Shown: positions 11,001-16,727 of the stretch, one piece after another
How the letters are laid out: each line of letters opens with the position of its first letter
How positions within the stretch are numbered: the stretch's first letter is position 1
Assembly: GCF_020510685.1 (NCBI RefSeq)
Contig: NZ_CP075185.1
Location: 3,348,001 to 3,412,000, forward strand
Origin: Dechloromonas denitrificans
GTDB lineage: Bacteria > Pseudomonadota > Gammaproteobacteria > Burkholderiales > Rhodocyclaceae
Direction: 5' to 3'
Length of the DNA stretch: 64,000 nucleotides
Notes under the pieces: generated by a model
Told to the model about the DNA's origin: nothing
Database searches by the model: none
Seen by the model: only the letters and a program-made list of their open reading frames with translations
Position numbers and translations under genes: made by a program

Positions 11001-12042
11001 CCGCTACGGCACCGGGCTGGACGACGCGGCGCTCGCTACCGACACCTGGAAGAACAAGGCTGAGGGCGACCGCAAACTGGCCAACCTCTACCTGTCGAAG
11101 ATGCAGTTCGCCTATGGCACCGACGAATCGAGCTGGGGCAGCAAGGGCATCGCCGGCAGTAATGGCAAGGGCGGCAACATCAATCTCTACGCCGAACACC
11201 TGAAAGGCACCGAAGGCGCCGTGCTGTCGCGTACTTCCAACCTCTACGGCATGCTGACCACCGACGATCCCTTCCAGTACCTCGGCGGCATCGGCGCGGC
11301 GGTGCGTCAACTCGACGGCAAGGCACCGGAACTCTACATCTCCAACCTGCGCGGCAGCGGCGCCGGCAAGGTCGAAGGCGCCGCCCAGTTCCTCGCCAAG
11401 GAACTCGCCACCCGCAACTTCCACCCCGGCTACATCAAGGGGCTGATCGATGAAGGTTATTCCGGGACGCTGCAGGTGCTCGACTCGGTCAACAACTTCA
11501 CCGGGTGGACTACCGTCTCGCGCGAAATCGTCCGCGACGACCAATGGCAGGAGTTCGTCGATGTCTACGTCCGCGACAAGCACAAGCTCGGCCTGAAGCA
11601 GTGGTTCGAGCAGAACAACCCGCACGCGCTCGCCCAGACCATGGAAAAAATGCTGGAAATGGCCCGCCAGGGTTACTGGCAGGCGGATGCCAAGACGGTA
11701 GCCGAACTGAAGGAGCGTTATCGCGAACTGGCCAAACGCCACGCCGTGCATAGCGACAATGCCGCTTTTGAAAAATTCGTCGCTCCCGGTTTCGGGCTGG
11801 CTGCCGTGCTGCCCGCCGCCCCCTCGCCAACCCGGCCACAAGGCGCTGCCGACCTGGTGACGCCACCGGCAGCGCCGGTGCCGCCCCCGCCGGTGCAGGG
11901 CATGGTGCTGGAAAAAGTCGAGAACGCGCCGCCGCTGCCGCCCGCTCCCCTCGCCCTGTTTGGCGGCACGCTACTGCTGCTGGCGACGCTGGGTGGAGGC
12001 CTGGCGGCGGCCCGGCGTCAGGCGCGCGGCGGTGGCCTGTGA
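8083..12042 (+). CDS. hmuS: membrane-anchored periplasmic CobN/HmuS-like chelatase
   Basis: A 1319-residue member of the CobN/BchH large-subunit chelatase family. The core contains the family signature HYGTHGSQEWLPGKERG near residue 537 and the later SNGKGGNIN and SNLRGSGAGK segments. Unlike cobaltochelatase CobN, it begins with a signal peptide (LLLLAAALLFAAAAPAES) and ends, after a proline-rich linker, with one membrane helix near 1291-1310 and a basic tail. This predicts a periplasmic domain anchored in the inner membrane. No CobS/CobT-type AAA+ genes are nearby; instead an ExbB-like and a DUF2149 gene follow. This arrangement matches hmuS of Bacteroidota hmu operons, where the protein has been described as removing iron from haem. 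Dechelation is therefore inferred here, not shown. Confidence 0.85.
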   Translation: MPQLRLLLLAAALLFAAAAPAESILIIATSPVPPAKFRPIAEIGAAHGFKVAAHFAEQLPADQIDSLFKGHDIVLFDAARSHMQEAVKGKLAKVLPGLKLPNIWMRDSGPLAEGFPKAVAERLHAYYTNGGRANYEGFFKTLAAHRRGQSTTGIAPPFIFPDAAIYHPKAPNAVFATPADYFRWKGVDLAKRPPTIAIAFHQIYIGAEQTAFIDDMIARIEAAGAIALPYYAGVLGPHEAMLTVGGKVVADAVINTQIVLDPEGRRSELARLGIPVIQALAYRKGDEAVWRADPQGLPLIDVPFYLAQGEYAGIIDAVVTNTTRKPDGETHVISEQTAAVTSKALNLVRLQRLANADKKIAVFYWNYPPGEKNLSASYLNVTRSAVATLKAMQAAGYATPADEETVLVNNLQRLLAPFYRDGELPSLLRDGLAERLPVKTYRAWLDGLPPAVRNELNERWGAPEKSAMVIVDRGEAVFVIPRFAAGKVIFTPQAPRGERSEEKEKALYHSTKAVPSHFYMAQYLWARAGFKADAIVHYGTHGSQEWLPGKERGLAMSDYPMLAVGDVPVVYPYIVDNIGEALQTKRRGRAVTVSHQTPPFAPAGLHDTLTQIHDLLHAWLAQDDGSVKEKLAADLKKRVKAERIDQDMGWSDARIGSEFPAFISLLHDHLHELAQTAQPLGLHTFGTPPLEKHRLGTVLLMLGKPYWEAAARAAGVKEDDLDETFVGDYEKLADSAPWKLLAGYLADGKAPADAELAEQLAQGQRWYADLGAAGEMAGLLSALAGQHRPTSYGGDPMKNPDALPTGRNLYGFDPSRVPTQQAWAAGKEAAEALIAAHRAKAGQAPKKLAFSLWSVETMRHQGLLEAQALWAMGVEPVWDSGGRVIDVRLVPRDQLQRPRVDVVLSATGLYRDHFPNAMKQLAKAVELAARAAEADNPMYANSLAIAARLVKQGIPEAAAKKASETRIFSSESGRYGTGLDDAALATDTWKNKAEGDRKLANLYLSKMQFAYGTDESSWGSKGIAGSNGKGGNINLYAEHLKGTEGAVLSRTSNLYGMLTTDDPFQYLGGIGAAVRQLDGKAPELYISNLRGSGAGKVEGAAQFLAKELATRNFHPGYIKGLIDEGYSGTLQVLDSVNNFTGWTTVSREIVRDDQWQEFVDVYVRDKHKLGLKQWFEQNNPHALAQTMEKMLEMARQGYWQADAKTVAELKERYRELAKRHAVHSDNAAFEKFVAPGFGLAAVLPAAPSPTRPQGAADLVTPPAAPVPPPPVQGMVLEKVENAPPLPPAPLALFGGTLLLLATLGGGLAAARRQARGGGL

Positions 12043-12371
12043 AGCCGGCCCGCTACCCGCTGCTCGCCGCCCTGTTCGCCCCGCTGCTGGTCAACGCCGA
12101 AGCAACCCGGACGCTGCAGGAAGTGACCGTCACGGCAAGCAGCGCCATCGGCGACGAACTGAGCACCCGGCAAAAGGCGCGCACCCTGCTCAACCTCTAT
12201 CTGGTCCGCCGCCTGACGCCGCAGCCGAATTTGCGTTGCGAAGCACAAAACCTGTTACGCGCCGACACCGAGCGCCTCGCCGAGGCCCGCCAGGGCGCCG
12301 ACAACTGGCAGTTGGGCAGCGCGGAACGCGGCCAGCGGACCCTGATGGTCTCGCTGGAAGACAAATGGTAA
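12039..12371 (+). CDS. 110-residue remnant of a TonB-dependent receptor
   Basis: The GTG start overlaps the chelatase stop (GTGA). The protein has a signal peptide (ALFAPLLVNA), then LQEVTVTAS, which looks like a TonB box and plug start. After about 20 residues it goes straight to a segment that reads like the last strands of a TonB receptor: LNLYLVRR, then LRCEAQNLLRADTER, and TLMVSLEDKW at the C-terminus. The tail of the 712-residue receptor at 41670-43808 (LDLYALYK, LRFSAQN, MLTLEAKW) lines up with it. The simplest reading is an in-frame internal deletion that removed the plug and most of the barrel. It keeps an intact frame and translational coupling, so it may be expressed. Confidence 0.7.
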   Translation: MKPARYPLLAALFAPLLVNAEATRTLQEVTVTASSAIGDELSTRQKARTLLNLYLVRRLTPQPNLRCEAQNLLRADTERLAEARQGADNWQLGSAERGQRTLMVSLEDKW

Positions 12372-12408
12372 GCCCCTCATCCCATCCACTTTTCAATACG
12401 GAGTCATC

Positions 12409-12891
12409 ATGCCCAACCTAGTCGAACTGACCATGTACCAGATCTCGCAGCTCTTTCTGCTGCCGACGCTGGCCCTGATTGCCGGCCTCTTCATCTACGC
12501 CTTCTGGGTGCTCGGCGAATTTCTGCTGCTGGCGCTTTATCGCAAGCGCGGCCGGGGCCGGCCGCTGGTCGCCAATTTCCGCAACAACCCGACGCTCAGC
12601 GCCGACCAGCTTGACCTGCTCGCCCACAAGGCACTCGAGAACCCGCGCATCGCCAGCCGCGTGACGCCGATGCTCGGTCTGGTGGCGACGATGATTCCCA
12701 TGGGGCCGGCCCTTAAATCGCTGTCCGACGGCAATCTGGCCAAGGTTTCCGACAACCTGACGATTGCCTTCTCGGCGGTCATCCTGGCCCTGATCGCCGC
12801 TTCGATCACCTACTGGGTGGTCAATGTCCGGCGCCGCTGGCTGGCCGAGGAAATGCTCGAAATCGAAGCGTTGCGCGGAGCCGTGGCATGA
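12409..12891 (+). CDS. MotA/TolQ/ExbB-family proton channel protein of the haem operon
   Basis: Inner-membrane protein of 160 residues with a first helix near 17-40, a basic cytoplasmic loop and two more helices near 82-102 and 115-138. The segment TPMLGLVATMIPMGPAL matches the conserved TolQ/ExbB/MotA core, but the protein is shorter than the ExbB encoded at 25958. It overlaps the next gene by four bases (ATGA). In Bacteroidota hmu operons a similar protein accompanies HmuS. I infer that it forms a proton-conducting complex with the DUF2149 partner and transmits energy to the chelatase, rather than serving TonB. Confidence 0.8.
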   Translation: MPNLVELTMYQISQLFLLPTLALIAGLFIYAFWVLGEFLLLALYRKRGRGRPLVANFRNNPTLSADQLDLLAHKALENPRIASRVTPMLGLVATMIPMGPALKSLSDGNLAKVSDNLTIAFSAVILALIAASITYWVVNVRRRWLAEEMLEIEALRGAVA

Positions 12892-13217
12892 GCCTGAAAC
12901 TGCTGCACGAACCGGAAACCGAAGACCCGATCCTGTCGGTGGTCAATCTGATCGACATCTTCCTGGTCATCATCGCCGCGCTGCTCATCACCGTCGCCCA
13001 GAACCCGCTGATCAACCCGTTCAACAAGCAGGACATCACGGTCATCACCGACCCCGGCAAGCCGACCATGGAAGTGATGATCAAGAAGGGCGAGAAGATC
13101 GAGAAATACAAGGCCAACGGCAACATCGGCAGCGGCGACGGCGAAAAGGCCGGCGTTGCCTACAAGATGAAGGATGGCTCGATGGTTTACGTACCCGAAG
13201 GCCAGAGCGCAGAGTAA
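12888..13217 (+). CDS. DUF2149 family, ExbD-like partner
   Basis: A 109-residue protein of the DUF2149 family (PF09919), with a single membrane helix near residues 16-37 and a periplasmic C-terminus. The helix reads NLIDIFLVIIAALLITVAQ; the Asp at its start resembles the proton-path Asp of ExbD/TolR (PLVDVML in the window's ExbD). Its start overlaps the stop of the ExbB-like gene, as expected for a stoichiometric complex. Family members are often found beside CobN-like proteins. I infer a proton-driven link between this pair and the anchored chelatase. Confidence 0.8.
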   Translation: MSLKLLHEPETEDPILSVVNLIDIFLVIIAALLITVAQNPLINPFNKQDITVITDPGKPTMEVMIKKGEKIEKYKANGNIGSGDGEKAGVAYKMKDGSMVYVPEGQSAE

Positions 13218-13235
13218 GCCATGGAGACCGACGAC

Positions 13236-13487
13236 ATGAGCATCGAACTGCGCCTGGCGGCGATCATCAACCTGCTCTCCTCATCCGCCCTGCGCGGCAC
13301 CACCGCCAACAAGCTGGCCGCCCTGCGTACCCACCTGCATGCCGCGCTCGATCAACGGGGCCTTGATCCCTATCTGAAAAGCACCTTGCAGGAAGTCGGC
13401 GCCGGCTGGGATGCCGCGCACTGCCATCCGAAGTCGATTGCCATCAATTGCTATCCGTTGACCGAAATCGGTCAGCTGACCCACTGA
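13236..13487 (+). CDS. small protein of the haem operon, unknown
   Basis: An 83-residue protein that I do not recognise. An upstream in-frame ATG at 13221 has no ribosome site, while GGAG lies nine bases before the ATG at 13236, so I use the latter. The sequence is soluble and largely helical, with a C-terminal part containing His and Cys residues (DAAHCHPKSIAINCYPL). It has no signal peptide and lies between the DUF2149 gene and the S4 paralogue. Confidence 0.6.
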   Translation: MSIELRLAAIINLLSSSALRGTTANKLAALRTHLHAALDQRGLDPYLKSTLQEVGAGWDAAHCHPKSIAINCYPLTEIGQLTH

Positions 13488-13508
13488 TCACTACTACAAG
13501 GAGAACCC

Positions 13509-14126
13509 ATGTCCCGTTACACCGGCCCCCGTCTCAAAGTCCTGCGCGCTCTCGGCGTCGACCTGCCCGGACTGTCCCGCAAATCGATGCAGGAACGCCC
13601 GCAGCCACCGGGCCAGCATGGCGCCCGCAAACTGGGCGGGCGCAAATCCGAATTCGGCCAGCAACTGATGGAAAAGCAGAAGCTGCGTTACAACTACGGC
13701 TTGACCGAACGCCAGTTGCGCCGCGTCGTCGTCGATGCCAAGAAGGATCGCGGCGCCACCGGCGACAAACTGGTCGAGTTGCTCGAACGCCGCCTCGACA
13801 ACCTGGTCTTCCGCGCCGGCTTCGCACCGACCATCCCGGCCGCCCGGCAGCTGGTCAGCCATGGCCATATCGCGCTGAACGGCCGGCGCGTCACCATTCC
13901 GTCAATCCGCCTGCGGGTTGGCGACGCCTTCGGCCCAACCGACGAGGGCCGCAAACTGGCACCGATTCGCGCCTCGCTCGAAGCACCAGCCCTTGAACGC
14001 CCGGAATGGATCGCCCTCGACGGCGCAACGCAAACCGCGCACCTGAGCCATTTGCCCGACGCCGATGCCGCCCCCTTCCCGCTCGACCTGCAGCGCATCG
14101 TCGAGTACTACGCCACCCGGATGTAA
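13509..14126 (+). CDS. rpsD: ribosomal protein S4 paralogue in the haem operon
   Basis: A 205-residue S4-family protein with the N-terminal S4 domain, PGQHGARK, the RNA-binding S4 motif ([28 protein letters not shown]) and a C-terminal YYATRM. Its start [16 protein letters not shown] and PGLSRKS resemble the cyanobacterial/plastid-type S4 more than the usual betaproteobacterial form (MARY.GPKCKLARREG), and it has no cysteines. It is not in a ribosomal operon but ends a Fur-controlled haem operon just before hemP, with a good site (AAGGAGAA). It may be an alternative ribosomal protein used under iron starvation or an RNA-binding regulator. The family call is firm; the role is inferred. Confidence 0.88.
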   Translation: MSRYTGPRLKVLRALGVDLPGLSRKSMQERPQPPGQHGARKLGGRKSEFGQQLMEKQKLRYNYGLTERQLRRVVVDAKKDRGATGDKLVELLERRLDNLVFRAGFAPTIPAARQLVSHGHIALNGRRVTIPSIRLRVGDAFGPTDEGRKLAPIRASLEAPALERPEWIALDGATQTAHLSHLPDADAAPFPLDLQRIVEYYATRM

Positions 14127-14148
14127 GCGTCGATCAGGAGAGTTTTTC

Positions 14149-14367
14149 ATGCATACCAGCAAACACGGCATTCGGGCACCCTTTCTCGGCCGCCAGCACA
14201 ACCCGGCCGGCCAAATACCCGGCGGCCTTCCGGAGCAAGCCGTTGCCCTGAAGCACTTCAACAGCCATGAACTGTTCGGCGCGCAGAACGAAGTGACCAT
14301 CCTGCACCGCGGCGAACGCTACAGTCTGCGGATCACCGGACTCGGCAAACTGATTCTGACCAAGTAA
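14149..14367 (+). CDS. hemP: haemin uptake protein HemP, first copy
   Basis: A 72-residue HemP family (PF10636) protein. The C-terminal half carries the family pattern: LFGAQNEVTILHRGERY, then SLRITGLGKLILTK. The ATG follows AGGAG by eight bases. HemP/HmuP proteins are small and in some alpha- and betaproteobacteria are needed for expression of haem receptors, perhaps by acting on DNA or RNA. Here it is the last gene of the haem operon, next to a large palindrome and upstream of another TonB receptor. The N-terminal 35 residues are longer than in the second copy at 25033. Confidence 0.88.
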   Translation: MHTSKHGIRAPFLGRQHNPAGQIPGGLPEQAVALKHFNSHELFGAQNEVTILHRGERYSLRITGLGKLILTK

Positions 14368-14419
14368 GCGGCCTTTGCTGGTCGTTCAGGAAATAAATCG
14401 AGCAAATTTGACCGGAATC

Positions 14420-14459
14420 AAACGCGAACAATTCTCATTAGCTAGAATTGTTCGCGTTT
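14420..14459. promoter_or_regulatory. 16-bp perfect palindrome overlapping a Fur-like site
   Basis: AAACGCGAACAATTCT (14420-14435) and AGAATTGTTCGCGTTT (14444-14459) are perfect inverted copies around an eight-base centre, CATTAGCT. The centre ATTCTCATTAGCTAGAAT resembles a Fur box. In RNA it would form a strong hairpin that could end the haem operon, although the following T run is short. It may serve as operator, terminator or both. Confidence 0.7.
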
Positions 14460-14482
14460 CCTTTGTCCCCGCCCGGACTCCG

Positions 14483-14552
14483 GCCAGCCGATTCCCGCCG
14501 GCCCGATCTGCGCCATTTCCCCGCCAGCCACCTGAAGTGCAGGAAGCCAGCC
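14483..14552 (+). repeat. GCCAGCC leader repeats (three copies)
   Basis: GCCAGCC occurs at 14483-14489, 14523-14529 and 14546-14552 (the last as AAGCCAGCC), all between the palindrome and the receptor ribosome site. Confidence 0.5.
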
Positions 14553-14577
14553 ATTTCCCGCAATTCATGGAGGCTTC

Positions 14578-16503
14578 ATGCAATACCCTCATTCCCGTTT
14601 CAAGCTGCGGACCACCACGCTGGCCGTCATTACCGTACTTGGCGGCTTTGCGCTACCAGGCAGCGCGGCCGAAACGACGCTCAAGGACACCGTCGTCAGC
14701 GCCACCCTGTCGGAACATGAAACGCGCACGGCACCGGCCTCGGTAACCGTGATCACCCGCGAAGAGCTGGAAACCCGCAATGCGACCGACCTGCTCGATG
14801 CAGTGCGCGGCAGCCCCGGCATCACGCTCTCGCCACGGCAGGTCGGCGGCCGCAAGACGCTGGCCCTGCGAGGGCTGGAAGGCAAGCACACGCTGACATT
14901 GATCGACGGCCGGCGGATATCGCCCTCGGACGACGTGGTCGGCCATTCCGACTACCAATACGGCTGGCTGCCGATCTCGGCCATCGAGCGGGTCGAGATC
15001 ATTCGCGGCCCGATGTCGACGCTGTATGGCTCGGAGGCGCTGGGCGGCGTGATCAATCTGATCACCCGCCAGCCGAAAGACAAATGGATCGGCTCGCTGA
15101 TGCTGTCCGGCTCGACCCTGTTCGACGCCGACACTGACGGCGGCCAGGGCAGCCAGGGTTCGGTCTTTGCCGCCGGGCCGCTCGGCGAACGCATCACTTT
15201 GCGGGTCAATGGCGAGGCGACCCGGCGGGCGGCGGTCGAAAACAAGGATGACCGCCGCTATTCGGAGATTGAAGGCAACAGGACACGTACCGCCGGCCTG
15301 GGCGGCACGATCAAGCTGACCGAAGCGCAAAGCCTCGACGTGCAGTGGAGCAAGGGTGACGAGGTCCGCACCTACGACGACGTCAGCTCGACCAAGACTT
15401 ACGAGAACCGTTACGACATCGAAAAATCGCAGGCCAGCATCGCCTGGAAGGGCGAGTTCGGCAGCTGGCGCAGCCAGGTCCGCGCCTACCGCAGCGAGAT
15501 CGACATCACCAACACGCGGACCAACGGCGTCAGCGCCACCCGGCCGCAGAACATGAGCGACGAGGTGGTCGATGCCTTTGCCGCGCTCAAGCTCGGTGGC
15601 CAGACCGTCACGGTCGGCGGCGAATACCGGACGGAAACGCTGAAGAACAGTGGTCTGATCGGCGGCAAGGACAGCGCGACGCACAAGGCGCTGTTCGTCC
15701 AGGACGAGATTGCTCTGGGCCAGAGCCTGATGCTGACGGCCGGCGTACGCGGCGATGAACACGAGATCTTCGGTTTCGAAGCCAGCCCGCGCGCCTATCT
15801 GGTCTGGGAAGCCAGCCCGGAACTGATCATCAAGGGTGGCTACGGCCACGCCTTCAAGGCACCGACGCTGAAGCAGATTTCGCCGAGCTATGTCGGCGCC
15901 GAAGGGCCGCACACCTTCCTCGGCAATGGCGATATCCAGCCGGAGAAATCCGACTCGCTGGAAATCGGTGCCGACTGGAAGCGCGGCCCGCTGAACCTGC
16001 GTGCCACGCTGTTCCACACCAGGGTTGATGATCTGATCACCTACCGCCAGATCAAGACCGTCGGCGTACGCCGTACCTATCTTTACGACAACGTGGACAA
16101 GGCGACGATCAGCGGACTGGAAACCGGCTTCAGCTGGAACATCAACAGCGCGCTGTTGTGGAACACCAATCTGACGCTGCTCAAGACCAAGGACGAAAGC
16201 ACCGGCACGGAACTGAACGACCGACCCGGCGTCATGCTGGCCGCCACCGTCGACTGGAGCATCGGCCAGGGCTGGAGCAGCCGCGGCGCCGTCGAATATT
16301 ACGGTCGGCAAACCAGCAGCGCTGGCGATCTGCCCGCCTACTCGCTGTGGAACGCCAGTGTCGGCAAGCGTTTCGACAAGATCTTCAGCCTGCGCGCCGG
16401 CGTCAATAACCTGACCGATGTACGGCTGGCCGACAAATCGCCGAACTTCGGCTATGCCGAGCTGGGCCGCAACCTCTACGTCACCTTGCGCGCCGACTTC
16501 TGA
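14578..16503 (+). CDS. TonB-dependent siderophore receptor, CirA/FepA-like
   Basis: Outer-membrane receptor of 641 residues. A signal peptide ending in GSAA is followed by TTLKDTVVSATLSEHETRT, a plug with IIRGPMSTLYGSEALGGVINL, and a compact barrel ending in LYVTLRADF. The barrel has SHGF-like GHAFKAPTLKQISP and GNGDIQPEKSDSLEIG, typical of the CirA/BtuB/FepA group. The length is close to CirA (about 640 mature residues). The ATG follows GGAGG. It lies alone between the palindrome and a strong terminator. A catecholate or similar ferric siderophore is the likely ligand, but the sequence does not settle it. Confidence 0.82.
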   Translation: MQYPHSRFKLRTTTLAVITVLGGFALPGSAAETTLKDTVVSATLSEHETRTAPASVTVITREELETRNATDLLDAVRGSPGITLSPRQVGGRKTLALRGLEGKHTLTLIDGRRISPSDDVVGHSDYQYGWLPISAIERVEIIRGPMSTLYGSEALGGVINLITRQPKDKWIGSLMLSGSTLFDADTDGGQGSQGSVFAAGPLGERITLRVNGEATRRAAVENKDDRRYSEIEGNRTRTAGLGGTIKLTEAQSLDVQWSKGDEVRTYDDVSSTKTYENRYDIEKSQASIAWKGEFGSWRSQVRAYRSEIDITNTRTNGVSATRPQNMSDEVVDAFAALKLGGQTVTVGGEYRTETLKNSGLIGGKDSATHKALFVQDEIALGQSLMLTAGVRGDEHEIFGFEASPRAYLVWEASPELIIKGGYGHAFKAPTLKQISPSYVGAEGPHTFLGNGDIQPEKSDSLEIGADWKRGPLNLRATLFHTRVDDLITYRQIKTVGVRRTYLYDNVDKATISGLETGFSWNINSALLWNTNLTLLKTKDESTGTELNDRPGVMLAATVDWSIGQGWSSRGAVEYYGRQTSSAGDLPAYSLWNASVGKRFDKIFSLRAGVNNLTDVRLADKSPNFGYAELGRNLYVTLRADF

Positions 16504-16520
16504 ACCCGGCGATCGACCGA

Positions 16521-16557
16521 TGCCCGAATACGCTCCGGCGTATCCGGGCATTTTTTT
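16521..16557 (+). terminator. rho-independent terminator after the CirA-like receptor
   Basis: A 13-bp stem with one mismatch (TGCCCGAATACGC with GCGTATCCGGGCA) and a four-base loop is followed by seven T residues. Confidence 0.92.
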
Positions 16558-16628
16558 CACCGGCTTTTACCGGTTTCGGGCAATCGCCCGCAAGCAACGA
16601 GCCGCGAGAAACCTGACTTCGATCAAAT

Positions 16629-16654
16629 TAATAATCATTCTCATTTGATATAAT
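16629..16654 (+). promoter_or_regulatory. Fur box and -10 element before the second haem-type receptor
   Basis: AATAATCATTCTCATTTGAT fits a Fur-box pattern and directly abuts a perfect TATAAT at 16649-16654. No good -35 is seen upstream. Confidence 0.7.
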
Positions 16655-16685
16655 ATAAGCGTTTTCTAATTAACATGCATCAGGC

Positions 16686-16708
16686 AAGCCAGCCAACGCC
16701 AGCCAGCC
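16686..16708 (+). repeat. GCCAGCC leader repeats
   Basis: AAGCCAGCC at 16686-16694 and GCCAGCCAGCC at 16698-16708 lie between the Fur-box promoter and the receptor start. Confidence 0.5.
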
Positions 16709-16727
16709 GTACCTACTGGAGTGATTC

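Noticed and set aside
8083..12042. Reading the CobN-like gene as cobaltochelatase for vitamin B12
   Set aside because: It has an export signal and membrane anchor, no cobalamin genes around it, no CobS/CobT partner and no cobalamin riboswitch upstream; the context is haem uptake.
14653..16560. 635-codon open frame antisense to the CirA-like receptor
   Set aside because: The plus strand has a signal peptide, plug motifs and a barrel end; the antisense frame has none.
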